DNA of 64,000 nucleotides from Alkalibacillus silvisoli (GCF_039521975.1 NZ_BAAACZ010000019.1:1-64000); one strand, 5' to 3'. Positions 24,015 through 33,673 are shown, counted from the first letter of the stretch. The notes: generated by a model from the letters alone, not told the origin. Made by a program: numbers and translations.

Positions 24015-25964
24015 TTATTTAATTGATGTTCCATTTGGTAATGATTGGTCAACGGTTGCTAATGATAAGTTCCCCTCATCATCCTCACCAGCTAAAATCA
24101 TACCTTCTGACAATTCCCCTCTTAATTTGGCTGGTTTTAAGTTGGTGACACAGATTACCTTCTGTCCCATTAATTCTTTTTCTGAATAATGTTCAGAAAT
24201 ACCTGAGATGACTTGTCGTTTTTCTGAACCTAAATCTATTTGGATCTTCAAAAGCTTATTTGTTTTTTTCACTTTCTCAACATGGACAACTTCTGCTACT
24301 TTGAAGTCGACTTTGAAAAAATCATCAATTGTAATTTCATTTGATTGATCATCATCCTCAGCTGGTTGAGCTGGCGTGTTTTTAGTCATCATATCTTTAA
24401 TCACTTCTACTTCTTCTAAAGTATCTAAACGAGGGAATATCGGCTTTCCTTTCTTAACGACTTGTGCCCCTTGAACTAAATCATGTTGTGCTATACTATC
24501 CCAAGTTTTTAGTTCATCAGCTTCAATACCTAACTGCTCAAAGATTTTATCAGGTGTTGTTGTTAAAAATGGTTGTAGCATAATCGCAAGTTGACGAAGC
24601 GATTCTACTAGATGTGCCATAACATTTCCTAAGCGTCCTTTTTGCGTTTCATCTTTTGCTAAATTCCACGGTTCATTTTCATCGATATATTTATTCGTAC
24701 GGCTAACAAACTGCCATAGTGTTGAAAGCGCTACAGAAAACTCCATATTATCCATCGCTTGCTCAACTTCTTGCTTCGTTTGATTAGCCAATTCTATTAG
24801 GTTCTTATCATACTCTGTCTCATTTAACACAATAGGTGGAATCTCCCCACCAAAGTACTTGTTAACCATGGCAACTGTTCGGTTTAATAAGTTACCTAAA
24901 TCATTAGCTAAATCATAATTTGAACGTTCTACAAATGCTTCTGGTGTAAAGACACCGTCTGCACCAAAAGGTACTTCACGAAGTAAGTAATAACGTAAAG
25001 AATCTAGCCCATACCGTTCAATTAAATCGACGGGGTCAACAACATTACCTTTCGACTTAGACATTTTACCATCTTTCATTAATAACCAACCGTGCGCAAA
25101 TACTTTTTTAGGTAACGGTAAATCGAGTGCCATTAACATAATTGGCCAGTAAATAGTATGGAAGCGAACAATTTCTTTACCGACTAAATGTACATCTGCT
25201 GGCCAAAACTTTTGATAACGCTCATCGTTGTCTGTTCCGTACCCTAATGCTGTAATATAGTTAGTTAATGCATCAATCCATACATATATAACATGCTTTG
25301 GATCACCTGGGACTTTAACTCCCCAGTCAAATGTTGTACGTGATACAGCCAAATCTTCTAAACCTGGCTTAATGAAGTTATTTAACATTTCATTTTTACG
25401 GCTTTCAGGTTGGATGAATTCTGGGTTATCTTCATAAAACTGAACAAGCCGATCAACATATTTACTCATTTTAAAGAAGTACGACTCTTCTTTAACTTTT
25501 TCGACAGGGCGACCACAATCAGGACAATTCCCTTCATCTAATTGACGGTCTGTAAAGAAGGATTCGCATGGCGTACAGTACCAACCTTCATACTCATCAA
25601 GGTAAATGTCACCTTGTTGAAGGAGTTGATCGAAAATTTTCTCAACGATTTCTGTGTGACGCTTTTCTGTTGTTCTAATAAAGTCATCATGTGATATATC
25701 TAATTTTCCCCAAAGCTGTTGAATTCCGCTCACAATACCATCAACGTAAACTTGTGGCGTCACACCGTCTTCTTCTGCTTTTCGTTGGATTTTTTGGCCG
25801 TGTTCATCTGTACCGGTTAAATACATTACATCATAACCTCTTAAACGCTTATAACGCGCCATTGCATCACCCGCAACGGTCGTATAAGCATGTCCAATAT
25901 GTAAGTTACCGCTTGGATAATAAATTGGTGTTGTAATATAAAACGTATTTCGCTCTTCTGGCAT
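24015..25964 (-). CDS. metG: methionyl-tRNA synthetase
   Basis: 649 aa class I synthetase. HIGH motif in PSGNLHIGHAYTT, zinc knuckle CTPCESFF...GNCPDC near residues 125-145, KMSKS at about 300, anticodon-binding helices, and a C-terminal Trbp111-like tRNA-binding domain (about 545-649, IDDFFKVDFKVAEVV) after a Glu/Asp/Gln linker. AGGAGG precedes the ATG. The divergent region toward abrB (25965-26256) has the abrB promoter; I saw no T-box there. Confidence 0.97.
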   Translation of the reverse strand: MPEERNTFYITTPIYYPSGNLHIGHAYTTVAGDAMARYKRLRGYDVMYLTGTDEHGQKIQRKAEEDGVTPQVYVDGIVSGIQQLWGKLDISHDDFIRTTEKRHTEIVEKIFDQLLQQGDIYLDEYEGWYCTPCESFFTDRQLDEGNCPDCGRPVEKVKEESYFFKMSKYVDRLVQFYEDNPEFIQPESRKNEMLNNFIKPGLEDLAVSRTTFDWGVKVPGDPKHVIYVWIDALTNYITALGYGTDNDERYQKFWPADVHLVGKEIVRFHTIYWPIMLMALDLPLPKKVFAHGWLLMKDGKMSKSKGNVVDPVDLIERYGLDSLRYYLLREVPFGADGVFTPEAFVERSNYDLANDLGNLLNRTVAMVNKYFGGEIPPIVLNETEYDKNLIELANQTKQEVEQAMDNMEFSVALSTLWQFVSRTNKYIDENEPWNLAKDETQKGRLGNVMAHLVESLRQLAIMLQPFLTTTPDKIFEQLGIEADELKTWDSIAQHDLVQGAQVVKKGKPIFPRLDTLEEVEVIKDMMTKNTPAQPAEDDDQSNEITIDDFFKVDFKVAEVVHVEKVKKTNKLLKIQIDLGSEKRQVISGISEHYSEKELMGQKVICVTNLKPAKLRGELSEGMILAGEDDEGNLSLATVDQSLPNGTSIK

Positions 25965-26179
25965 GGCTTTACCTCCTATATTTAAATGCTTCCTAACAAT
26001 TAAAAACTTTAATCCAATTAATTAATATAACTAATGATATAACTAGGTACTATTGTAACGATTAAATGACACAATTTCCATTGATATTCATAGTTTATCT
26101 ATTAAAATCTTACAAGTAATGTCAATCATACATGTTGTTTCAAAATGAAACAATTTCCTCTTATTTTAATTATAATTAA

Positions 26180-26208
26180 TTGACTCCACATACAAAGAGT
26201 GGTAAATT
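26180..26208 (+). promoter_or_regulatory. sigma-A promoter of abrB
   Basis: TTGACT (26180-26185), 17 bases, TAAATT (26203-26208). Start expected near 26215, giving a leader of about 42 bases. In B. subtilis abrB is repressed by Spo0A~P and by AbrB itself; a clear Spo0A box was not identified here. Confidence 0.6.
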
Positions 26209-26256
26209 TAAAGCGAAAGATAGCGAATTCTATTGATCGAGAGGGGAGAAACTATT

Positions 26257-26532
26257 ATGAAATCAACTGGTATTGTCAGAAAAGTAGACGAATTAGGAAG
26301 AGTTGTGATTCCTATCGAATTGCGTCGTACACTAGACATAAACGTAAAGGACGCATTAGAAATCTACGTTGACGATGATCAAATCGTACTTAAAAAATAC
26401 CAGCCGAACATGGCTTGCCAAATTACTGGCGAAATCTCTAACAATAACATTTCTGTTGGAGATGGTAGCATCGTCCTTAGCAAAGAAGGCGCAGAAAAGC
26501 TAATCGACGAAATCCAAAACAAAATGAGCTAA
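26257..26532 (+). CDS. abrB: transition-state regulator AbrB
   Basis: 91 aa. The N-terminal swapped-hairpin domain MKSTGIVRKVDELGRVVIPIELRRTLDI is nearly invariant in the family; the C-terminal half (55-91) mediates tetramer formation. AbrB represses stationary-phase, biofilm and sporulation genes, including spoVG and spo0H in B. subtilis. The ATG at 26257 has GAGGGGAG seven bases upstream; the frame begins at 26233. Divergent from metG, as in B. subtilis, and convergent with rsmI. Confidence 0.96.
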   Translation: MKSTGIVRKVDELGRVVIPIELRRTLDINVKDALEIYVDDDQIVLKKYQPNMACQITGEISNNNISVGDGSIVLSKEGAEKLIDEIQNKMS

Positions 26533-26555
26533 AAAAGAATTGAGATTATGAGATT

Positions 26556-26579
26556 AAACGGGGCGATGATGCCCCGTTT
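26556..26579. terminator. bidirectional terminator between abrB and rsmI
   Basis: AAACGGGGC / GCCCCGTTT with loop GATGAT, followed by TTTTTATT on the plus strand. It ends abrB; on the other strand the flank has fewer T. Confidence 0.8.
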
Positions 26580-26580
26580 T

Positions 26581-27456
26581 TTATTGATGAAAATCATTAT
26601 AAACGTCGCGACTTGAAAGGCCACGCTCTTGTGCCACCTTTTTAACGGCGGCTTTCGTTTTTAGCCGTTCCTTCTCCATATAATACTCTACGTGCTCGAC
26701 TAAAGATAAGTCCTCCCACCAGTAATCTTGTTTCATATACAAACCATCTAATGGTTCAACAATGATGCAAAACTCACCACGTATTTCAGCTTCTTCTGTT
26801 AAAGTCCAATCATATACCTCTTTAATAGAACCACCAATATACTCCTCGAACTTTTTCGTTAATTCTCTAGCCAGTGTAACCCGTCGTTCTTCATGATATA
26901 CCTCTCTCATCACCTCTATTGTTTTTTTAATTCGGTAAGGTGATTCATAGAAAATTAACGTATGCTGGCTTTGGTCTAAGCTTTCTAAAGTATTAACGAG
27001 TTCTTTTTTCTTTTTCGGTAGGAACCCCGAAAATGTAAACGTATTCGTTGGAAGTCCTGAACCAACTAAAGCACATAAAGCTGCATTAGCCCCTGGTAAG
27101 ACGACAACATCAACCCCTTCATCTCGCGCTTGACTAACAAGCTCATATCCCGGGTCAGAGACTAATGGCATTCCTGCATCACTGACTAAAGCAACATTTT
27201 GACCATCTTGTATATACTTTAAAATATCTCGAATTCTTCGATCATCACTATGATCATGAAAACTAATTAAAGATTTATTTAACTCAAAGAAATTCAATAA
27301 CTTTTGAGTCTGCCTAGTGTCCTCACAAGCAATTAAATCTGCTTCTTCCAATACTTTTAAACACCTAAAAGTTAAATCTTCTAAATTGCCAATAGGAGTT
27401 GGAACGATATATAATTTAGCATCATCCGATTTAAAGCTTTTTTGAATTTGGGCCAT
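26581..27456 (-). CDS. rsmI: 16S rRNA (C1402-2'-O) methyltransferase
   Basis: 291 aa SAM enzyme (YabC) of the tetrapyrrole-methylase fold. LYIVPTPIGNLEDLTFR, ACEDTRQTQKLL, ALVSDAGMPLVSDPGYELV and VLPGANAALCALVGSGLPT are characteristic. It modifies C1402 in the ribosomal P site. The ATG at 27456 with AAGGGAG eight bases upstream is favoured over a GTG at 27477. It overlaps the end of trmN6 by 26 bases, so the two are coupled. Confidence 0.95.
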   Translation of the reverse strand: MAQIQKSFKSDDAKLYIVPTPIGNLEDLTFRCLKVLEEADLIACEDTRQTQKLLNFFELNKSLISFHDHSDDRRIRDILKYIQDGQNVALVSDAGMPLVSDPGYELVSQARDEGVDVVVLPGANAALCALVGSGLPTNTFTFSGFLPKKKKELVNTLESLDQSQHTLIFYESPYRIKKTIEVMREVYHEERRVTLARELTKKFEEYIGGSIKEVYDWTLTEEAEIRGEFCIIVEPLDGLYMKQDYWWEDLSLVEHVEYYMEKERLKTKAAVKKVAQERGLSSRDVYNDFHQ

Positions 27457-28210
27457 GAGCAGAACTCCCTTCTTCACCGTACAATATTTTAGTCATTTCT
27501 TTTGTATAATCCCCATTTTCCTCATGAATATATAAGGGTGGCTCAACTTTTAAATCAGGCTGGCCATCTTTAGCCAATTCAACTAAGACAATGTTCGCTT
27601 CTTTATTCCGCTTCGGGTATACAAACTTTAACCGTTTAACTTCAAGTCGATACTGTTGGGCGATGACAATCATTTCCGATAGGCGATTAGGCCGATGAAC
27701 AATTGAAACTTTACCTCCAGATTTTACTGATCGACTGCAAGCTTTTAGCACATCATTTAAATCACAGTAAACTTCATGGCGAGCAATCGTTAAATGTTCA
27801 TTTTGATTCCGTTTTTCTGGTGTTTTCGTTTTGAAGTAAGGTGGATTACACGTTACGACATCAAAAGATTGATTAAACTGCTTCGTCACATCTTTTAAAT
27901 CACCGTGAATTAAATTAATTTGTTCCTCTAATTGATTTAATTGTACATTTCTTATTGCCATATCATACAACCGCTCTTGAATCTCAACACCAGTCATTTT
28001 CGCTTGTGAGCGTTTTGATATAAATAAAGGAATAACGCCATTACCCGTACATAAATCTAACACTCGTCCACGTTTAATTGGTAAATAAGTAAAATCAGCT
28101 AATAATACAGCATCGACTGAAAAAGCAAAGACAGTTGGACTTTGAATAATTTGTCTTTTTCGATCAGCTAATAAATAGTCAATTCTTTCATCACCTTTTA
28201 ACTCTACCAT
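27431..28210 (-). CDS. trmN6: tRNA (adenine37-N6)-methyltransferase-like TrmN6 (YabB)
   Basis: 259 aa. SAM motif VLDLCTGNGVIPLFI and the catalytic NPPY in VVTCNPPYFK identify the N6-adenine/guanine methylase family. In the E. coli relative the substrate is A37 of tRNA-Val; in Bacillus this remains assumed. The ATG at 28210 (MVELKGDERIDYL) is chosen from homology, with AAAGGG ten bases upstream. It lies between yabA and rsmI, as in B. subtilis. Confidence 0.9.
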   Translation of the reverse strand: MVELKGDERIDYLLADRKRQIIQSPTVFAFSVDAVLLADFTYLPIKRGRVLDLCTGNGVIPLFISKRSQAKMTGVEIQERLYDMAIRNVQLNQLEEQINLIHGDLKDVTKQFNQSFDVVTCNPPYFKTKTPEKRNQNEHLTIARHEVYCDLNDVLKACSRSVKSGGKVSIVHRPNRLSEMIVIAQQYRLEVKRLKFVYPKRNKEANIVLVELAKDGQPDLKVEPPLYIHEENGDYTKEMTKILYGEEGSSAHGPNSKKL

Positions 28211-28259
28211 GTCTCTAATACCCTTTCGTACTACAATATATAATCCAACTCTACATAAA

Positions 28260-28297
28260 ACACCCTTTACCACATATATTGCAGTAAAGGATGTTAC
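28260..28297 (-). terminator. possible terminator of yabA
   Basis: AACACCCTTTAC / GTAAAGGATGTT (12 bp with one G-U), followed on the minus strand by TTTTATG. The U-tract is short. Confidence 0.5.
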
Positions 28298-28311
28298 ATA
28301 TCAGTTTATAT

Positions 28312-28644
28312 TTAATTAAAAAACTTTAAACAAAACATACAATCTTCTTCTTCACGAGGAGTGCCAAAATAAACATGACAAATATGAAAACCTTCCTCAT
28401 AAATTCGAGCTAAATTATCATAACCCTCACCGACATTTTTGGAAGGAGCATGCTCTTGATTATGTTGCTCTTCTTGTGTTAAATCATCTAAACGTTGACG
28501 CAAATGATGATTTTCATGTGCTAGTTGATGGTTTTCTTCCATTAACTGTACGAGGTCGTTTTTTAATAATGAAAAATCCTTTTGTAAGTCTTCAAACTGT
28601 TTTTCTAAGTGTGAAAAACGGTCTAAAACCTCTTTTTTGTTCAC
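28312..28644 (-). CDS. yabA: replication initiation control protein YabA
   Basis: 110 aa. An N-terminal leucine-rich coiled coil (1-60, used for tetramer formation) leads to a zinc-binding C-terminal domain (EGFHICHVYFGT, then CMFCLKFF). YabA bridges DnaA and the sliding clamp DnaN and limits re-initiation. The start is a GTG at 28644 (MNKKEVLDRF) with GAGGTGG five bases upstream; the open frame runs 17 codons further without support. It is 13 bases after ricT. Confidence 0.92.
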   Translation of the reverse strand: MNKKEVLDRFSHLEKQFEDLQKDFSLLKNDLVQLMEENHQLAHENHHLRQRLDDLTQEEQHNQEHAPSKNVGEGYDNLARIYEEGFHICHVYFGTPREEEDCMFCLKFFN

Positions 28645-28657
28645 AACATCCACCTCA

Positions 28658-29485
28658 TTACTCTGTTGCTGGAACGGAAATTGCCCCTTCGTCAATTAAT
28701 TCATCTAACGTATACTCTACGACACGTTCCATATCCGATAATTCAACTTGTACTAATCGTTCTAACATATTTAATCCGACAACTTTACCTGAACCTTGCG
28801 ATGTTTTTAAGCTTTCTCCAATATCCGGAAGTTCTTGTTTAGCATCTTCATACATATCATTTTCATATTTCAAACAACACATCAATCGACCACATAAACC
28901 AGATATTTTAGCTGGGTTTAGCGATAAGTTTTGATCTTTCGCCATTTTAATTGAGACAGGCTCAAAATCACCTAAGAACGTTGAACAACAAAGCATACGT
29001 CCACAAGGGCCAATACCGCCAAGCATTTTAGCTTCATCACGAACCCCGATTTGTCTTAGTTCGATTCTTGTTTTAAATACAGCAGCTAAATCCTTAACTA
29101 AATGACGGAAGTCTACTCGACCATCTGCTGTAAAATAAAATATGATTTTATTACGGTCAAATGTATACTCAGCATCAACTAAATTCATCTCAAGTTGATG
29201 TTCTTTAATTTTATCAGAACAAACATTAAATGCCTCTTCAGTCATTTCATTATTTTCACTTACTGTTAGCTTATCTTTCTCATCAGCTACACGAATGACT
29301 TTCTTAAGCGGAAGGACGACATCCTCTTCATCTACTTGTTTATTCGCAATAACAACTTTCCCAAACTCGACTCCGCGTACTGTTTCAACAATAACGTAAC
29401 CATCCGTTGTTAAGTCAGCATCGCCGGGGTCAAAATAATATATTTTACCCGCTTTTTTAAAGCGAACTCCAATTACTTCTAACAA
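28658..29485 (-). CDS. ricT: regulatory iron-sulfur protein RicT (YaaT, PSP1 domain)
   Basis: 275 aa. The PSP1 domain and the Cys-rich IGPCGRMLCCSTFLGDF and GLCGRLMCCLKYE motifs are diagnostic. RicT forms a complex with RicA and RicF that carries Fe-S clusters, stimulates RNase Y maturation and affects sporulation, biofilm and competence. The start is a TTG at 29485 with GAGGTG seven bases upstream, starting MLEVIGVRFK. It follows holB by six bases. Confidence 0.94.
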   Translation of the reverse strand: MLEVIGVRFKKAGKIYYFDPGDADLTTDGYVIVETVRGVEFGKVVIANKQVDEEDVVLPLKKVIRVADEKDKLTVSENNEMTEEAFNVCSDKIKEHQLEMNLVDAEYTFDRNKIIFYFTADGRVDFRHLVKDLAAVFKTRIELRQIGVRDEAKMLGGIGPCGRMLCCSTFLGDFEPVSIKMAKDQNLSLNPAKISGLCGRLMCCLKYENDMYEDAKQELPDIGESLKTSQGSGKVVGLNMLERLVQVELSDMERVVEYTLDELIDEGAISVPATE

Positions 29486-29491
29486 TTTATA

Positions 29492-30484
29492 TCACCTCTG
29501 CAATTGAAGGACTAAATGTTCCATTGCAAGTGTATTGTGAACATTATATGCTAACTTACGCTTTGTTTGTAATAGTTCATAAACACATGTCTTAGCTTCA
29601 CTTAACGATATAGCGTATTGATATTGTTCTAGCTTGTCTTGTTGATCTGTTAGCACGATCATATGATGTCTATCTAAATGATACGAGATAAGATCTTGAT
29701 ACCATAACAACAGCAAATCTATACCTAACTCCTGTTGGTGGCGTTCTTGGAAATGATTTAACCACACTTGATGGAGAAACAGATAACCTTCTTCTTTAGG
29801 ATTCATCACCTTATCTATTAATTGTATCACTATTCTTCTTGCTTCGGCAAACCAACTATCTTGGCTTAGGCCCTCACCTTGATTTAGATCAATATTAAGA
29901 GCTGCGAAGATTCTTGCTGTTGACTCTGGCACGCCCGTCTTAGCAAATTGTTCGTATAAGTCATGATCTTTCAATGGGTGAAATTGAATTCGTTGGCACC
30001 TTGAAAGAATCGTATTTAATACAGAGCCCATATTTTCAGTGATTAAAATCGCAATCGTTTGTCTGCTAGGCTCCTCTAAAAACTTTAATAATCGATTGGC
30101 AGCATTAGTCGTCATTTTCTCAGCTTCATATAAAATATATACCTTTTGATTAGATTCTAACCCTGTATAGGTGTATTCTTTTTGTAAATATCCGATTTGA
30201 TCCTTTTTTATGGATTGGCCTTCAGGTTTAATTAAATGAAGGTCCGGGTGGTTTCCTGATTGAATTCTTTTACAAGAACTGCATTCATGACAAGGATAAC
30301 TCGATCCATCTTCTACATTTTCACAAAAATACCTCATCGCAAACAAAAGACTGGCCTTTTCTTTGCCAGTCCCCTTTGGTCCGTGAAATAAATATGCATG
30401 GGCAATTCTGTTTTTAACAATACTATTTTGCAACATCCGCGTTGCAACAGGTTGCACTTCACGTAATTGTGACCATGTCGTCAT
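29492..30484 (-). CDS. holB: DNA polymerase III subunit delta prime
   Basis: 330 aa clamp-loader subunit. AYLFHGPKGTGKEKAS is a degenerate Walker A, CHECSSCKRIQSGNHPDLHLI holds the zinc cluster, and NRLLKFLEEPS and ILSRCQRIQF (SRC motif) contact the ATP site of the neighbouring subunit. The ATG at 30484 (MTTWSQLREVQP) fits relatives and the GGGTGA site; another ATG two codons earlier is too close. Order tmk-darA-yaaR-holB-ricT-yabA is conserved. Confidence 0.94.
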   Translation of the reverse strand: MTTWSQLREVQPVATRMLQNSIVKNRIAHAYLFHGPKGTGKEKASLLFAMRYFCENVEDGSSYPCHECSSCKRIQSGNHPDLHLIKPEGQSIKKDQIGYLQKEYTYTGLESNQKVYILYEAEKMTTNAANRLLKFLEEPSRQTIAILITENMGSVLNTILSRCQRIQFHPLKDHDLYEQFAKTGVPESTARIFAALNIDLNQGEGLSQDSWFAEARRIVIQLIDKVMNPKEEGYLFLHQVWLNHFQERHQQELGIDLLLLWYQDLISYHLDRHHMIVLTDQQDKLEQYQYAISLSEAKTCVYELLQTKRKLAYNVHNTLAMEHLVLQLQR

Positions 30485-30503
30485 CTTCATTCACCCTGTT
30501 CTA

Positions 30504-30944
30504 TTACGCATATAAATTCATTAGCATTCCTTTGATTTCACCAATTACATCTAATACGTCAATTGAGTTTTTCTCTTGGTCTAATACATCATTTGTTAAT
30601 TGCACAAGTTTCTCATCAACTTGTTTTACTAAAGTTAACGTTTGGTTTCCGCCATCTAAGTCCCATTTCCTAGATTGTTCAAGCTCTAGACCATAATTAA
30701 CTGCTTCTTGAACAAACTGTTTAACCATTCGCTTATACTTCCCTAAGTCCTGGAATGAACGAAACTTAAAAACCCTTTCTCCTTGTTTCGTTAGATCTGT
30801 TAAAAGACGGTTTAATTCACCTTCTTTAAGTTTTTGGGTTTCTTGAGAGACCACACCTTGAAATGATGAGTTTGAACTTGGTCTTTTTGGTTTATTTTGT
30901 TGAGACGCTTCTACTTGTGCACGGATATCTTGGCTTACTTTCAC
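30504..30944 (-). CDS. yaaR: YaaR, DUF327 family protein
   Basis: 146 aa, mostly helical, of unknown function. The core LLTDLTKQGERVFKFRSFQDL, YKRMVKQFVQEAVNYG and LDVIGEIKGMLMNLYA matches the DUF327 family. A GGAGTGA site precedes the ATG. It sits between darA and holB with gaps of 15 and 13 bases, in the conserved operon. Confidence 0.92.
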   Translation of the reverse strand: MKVSQDIRAQVEASQQNKPKRPSSNSSFQGVVSQETQKLKEGELNRLLTDLTKQGERVFKFRSFQDLGKYKRMVKQFVQEAVNYGLELEQSRKWDLDGGNQTLTLVKQVDEKLVQLTNDVLDQEKNSIDVLDVIGEIKGMLMNLYA

Positions 30945-30959
30945 AAAGTGTCACTCCTA

Positions 30960-31289
30960 CTAAAATTGGTGAAAAGCATCAACTGGAAGAACAAAAACTG
31001 TCGCTCCACCAACTTCTACTTTAACCGGTTTTGGAATATAAGAATCAGCATTTCCACCCATTGGTGAGATTGGTGCTACCATTTGCTCTCTGTGACTGCA
31101 GTTATCTTTAATGATCTCTAATGCACGGTCAATATCGTCATCATCACAACCAATCATCAATGTCGTATTCCCTTCTTTTAGAAATCCACCACTTGAAGAT
31201 AATTTAGTTGATTTAAAATTTTCTTCTGTTAATGCATCTGAAAGACGGTTTGAGTCCTTATCTTGAACAATCGCAAGGATTAGTCTCAT
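30960..31289 (-). CDS. darA: cyclic-di-AMP receptor DarA (YaaQ, PII-like)
   Basis: 109 aa PII-like trimeric protein. MRLILAIVQDKDSNRLSDALTEENF, then SSSGGFLKEGNTTLMIG and VGGATVFVLPVDAFHQF are diagnostic. It binds cyclic di-AMP, a messenger for potassium and osmotic balance; its target in the cell is still open. AGGAGG is upstream of the ATG. Located between tmk and yaaR as in B. subtilis. Confidence 0.95.
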   Translation of the reverse strand: MRLILAIVQDKDSNRLSDALTEENFKSTKLSSSGGFLKEGNTTLMIGCDDDDIDRALEIIKDNCSHREQMVAPISPMGGNADSYIPKPVKVEVGGATVFVLPVDAFHQF

Positions 31290-31365
31290 CCTTTTCCTCC
31301 TCTTAAACGTAACTATTCTTAATACTATTATAACAAGTTTTCTGACTATTTAGCACTTGATATGA

Positions 31366-31995
31366 TTATTTTTTTAAAAATGATCGTACAACAGATTCAC
31401 ACTCAGATTGTACACGGTCTAATGACTGTTCTGCATCAATGCTTTTGATCCGGTTGGGAAATTGTTCCTTTAATATATTATAAGCCATCTCTACTTTTTC
31501 ATGAAAATCTAATTTCTCTAGATCAAGTCTGTTTTTTTCACGAGAGTCATTATCACTAATTCGCTCAAGCCCTACTTTAGGGTCCAATTCAAATAAAATC
31601 GTTAAATCTGGCATACAATTTTCTATTGCAAATTCATTAACTTGATAGACCTCATCAATTCCAAGACCACGTGCATAGCCTTGATAAGCTAAGCTACTAT
31701 CAATAAAGCGATCACATAACACGATTTTACCTTGATTTAAAGCGGGAATGACACGCTCTACTAAGTGTTGTCTTCTAGCAGCTGCATATAGTAATGCTTC
31801 TGTACGGCTATCCATTGCAGTATGTTCTTTATTTAAAATGACTTCACGAATTTTTTCTGCAATTTCTATTCCACCGGGTTCCCGTGTTGCTATTACTTCA
31901 TAACCTTCATTCATGAACTGCTCTGATATATGTTGAATAACAGTTGTCTTACCCGCACCTTCTACGCCTTCAAATGTTATAAATAATCCACTCAC
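31366..31995 (-). CDS. tmk: thymidylate kinase
   Basis: 209 aa. P-loop ITFEGVEGAGKTT, the DRx motif in VLCDRFIDSSLAYQGYARGLG, TREPGG substrate loop and a lid with SREKNRLDLE. It phosphorylates dTMP to dTDP. An AGGAG site precedes ATG 31995. The gap from the YaaO-type decarboxylase is 13 bases, so these are co-transcribed; 76 bases separate it from darA. Confidence 0.96.
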   Translation of the reverse strand: MSGLFITFEGVEGAGKTTVIQHISEQFMNEGYEVIATREPGGIEIAEKIREVILNKEHTAMDSRTEALLYAAARRQHLVERVIPALNQGKIVLCDRFIDSSLAYQGYARGLGIDEVYQVNEFAIENCMPDLTILFELDPKVGLERISDNDSREKNRLDLEKLDFHEKVEMAYNILKEQFPNRIKSIDAEQSLDRVQSECESVVRSFLKK

Positions 31996-32008
31996 TATAT
32001 TTATCTCC

Positions 32009-33442
32009 TTAATAATTAATATAAACTTTAACTCCTTGATCTAGTCGTTTACTTTGCTTTTGGATGTGTGATTGTTTTTCCATTGCCTGTTTAATTGTAT
32101 TAACGGCATGTTTGGTAATTGGTTCGCCATTTAAAACAATAGGAATCCCAGGTGGATATGGAATAATTGACTCAGCAGCAACACGCCCAATAGCTTTCTC
32201 CCATCTGACCCACTCTGACTTTTTTTGTTTTAGTTCATAATAAGAATATGGAAAGCGCCTTAGCTCGTTTATAAATAGATCATTGTTTACTATTTTATCA
32301 TGCTCGCGATATTTCTCTAGACCTTTTATACAATCAACTATAACTTGACTTTGTTTATGGCGTAGCTCTTTGTTAACTTCAATCCCATGAATCATTAAAA
32401 GTTGGTTATGATCTACCATTTCTACATGAATACCTTGTTTATGTAAGATGTCTAACACATGATCCATATTTAAATACAATGAGGTGATCACCGTTTTTAA
32501 TGGATCATCGATTCCTTCTCTTGTTGGTAATACATCGATTAAAGGTAATTGATTAATGGATTCATTAAAATGTTGTATTTCATCGTATAATTCTGTTTGT
32601 TCCTTTTTTGAATAGTTAGCTATATATCGCCTAGCTAAATCCAGGCTCATCATAATTAAATAAGATGGACTACTAGATTGGACGACTTGTAAGTAATAAG
32701 CTAAGCGTTCTTTTTTAACTCGCTTTGAATTGATATGTAAAAATGATCCCATCGTTAAAGCAGGTAATGATTTATGAGCTGATTGAACAACAAGATCAGC
32801 CCCACACTGTAAAGCAGATTTAGGATAAGGAAACTCAAAAGAGAAGTGAGCCCCATGCGCCTCATCTACTAATACAGGTACATTAAATTGATGAGTAACT
32901 TCAACAACGGACGATAAATCATAAGTCGTTCCGAAATAATCTGGATAAGTTAGGATGATCGCTTTTATGTTGGGTTCTTCTTCTAAAGCCTGCTTCACTG
33001 TTTCAAAAGAAATATCGGTATACCTTTGAACGTCTTGATTATATTTGGGTGAAATTAATATTGGTTTTGCACCTACCAGATCCAAAGCATGCATAATAGA
33101 TTTGTGGCTATTACGTTGAACTAAGACGAGATCATCAGCTTCACAAACAGATAAGATCATAGCTAAGTTGCCTGAAGTCGTTCCATTTACTAAAAAGTAT
33201 GTCTCATCAGCTCCATAATATTGAGCTGCAAGTTGTTGTGCTTGTAAGATCGGCCCCTCAGGTTCATGTAGATCGTCTAACCCTTTAAGCTCTGTTAAAT
33301 CGTATGCAAGCATTTCATTAAATGCATGGAGTTCTGTTGGAATAATTGTCCCATTTTTATGTCCTGGGACATGAAAGGAATAACTTGTATTTTTTAAATG
33401 ATTTTGCATCGCCTCATATAGAGGAGCATTTCGTTGGTCCAT
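32009..33442 (-). CDS. yaaO: aminotransferase class I/II-fold Orn/Lys/Arg decarboxylase (YaaO)
   Basis: 477 aa PLP enzyme. Major domain begins YSFHVPGHKNGTIIP, contains LVNGTTSGNLAMILS, DEAHGAHF and the PLP-lysine motif SAHKSLPALTMGSFLHI (about residue 223); a small C-terminal decarboxylase domain follows, with AAESIIPYPPGIPIV near residue 425. The family covers lysine, ornithine and arginine decarboxylases; the B. subtilis paralogue SpeA acts on arginine, whereas the YaaO substrate is unknown. It lies just before tmk. The 230 bases toward murB contain the murB promoter. Confidence 0.9.
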   Translation of the reverse strand: MDQRNAPLYEAMQNHLKNTSYSFHVPGHKNGTIIPTELHAFNEMLAYDLTELKGLDDLHEPEGPILQAQQLAAQYYGADETYFLVNGTTSGNLAMILSVCEADDLVLVQRNSHKSIMHALDLVGAKPILISPKYNQDVQRYTDISFETVKQALEEEPNIKAIILTYPDYFGTTYDLSSVVEVTHQFNVPVLVDEAHGAHFSFEFPYPKSALQCGADLVVQSAHKSLPALTMGSFLHINSKRVKKERLAYYLQVVQSSSPSYLIMMSLDLARRYIANYSKKEQTELYDEIQHFNESINQLPLIDVLPTREGIDDPLKTVITSLYLNMDHVLDILHKQGIHVEMVDHNQLLMIHGIEVNKELRHKQSQVIVDCIKGLEKYREHDKIVNNDLFINELRRFPYSYYELKQKKSEWVRWEKAIGRVAAESIIPYPPGIPIVLNGEPITKHAVNTIKQAMEKQSHIQKQSKRLDQGVKVYINY

Positions 33443-33578
33443 ATTGACACCTTACTTAAGCTAGTTTTACCTTTATTGTACACGAAAATAGACCAATTAA
33501 CACAGACAGGACACCTAAAACAAAATACCCTTTAGGATCGTTCGTAAAGATAACAAGCTCATACGTTCTTTCAATTCA

Positions 33579-33587
33579 TGTTATAAT
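33579..33587 (+). promoter_or_regulatory. extended -10 promoter candidate for murB
   Basis: TGTTATAAT, an extended -10 (TGn plus perfect TATAAT), 87 bases upstream of the murB start. I found no good -35 at the right distance. Confidence 0.45.
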
Positions 33588-33673
33588 AAAAGAATATACA
33601 ATAGTAAAAATAAAGATTTTAGACACATACTTAATTGTTTTCACTAAGATAAATATTAGAGGTGATTATCCAA

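Noticed and set aside
25965..26179. T-box or SAM riboswitch upstream of metG
   Set aside because: No AGGGTGG-type T-box sequence and no terminator hairpin on the minus strand in this interval.
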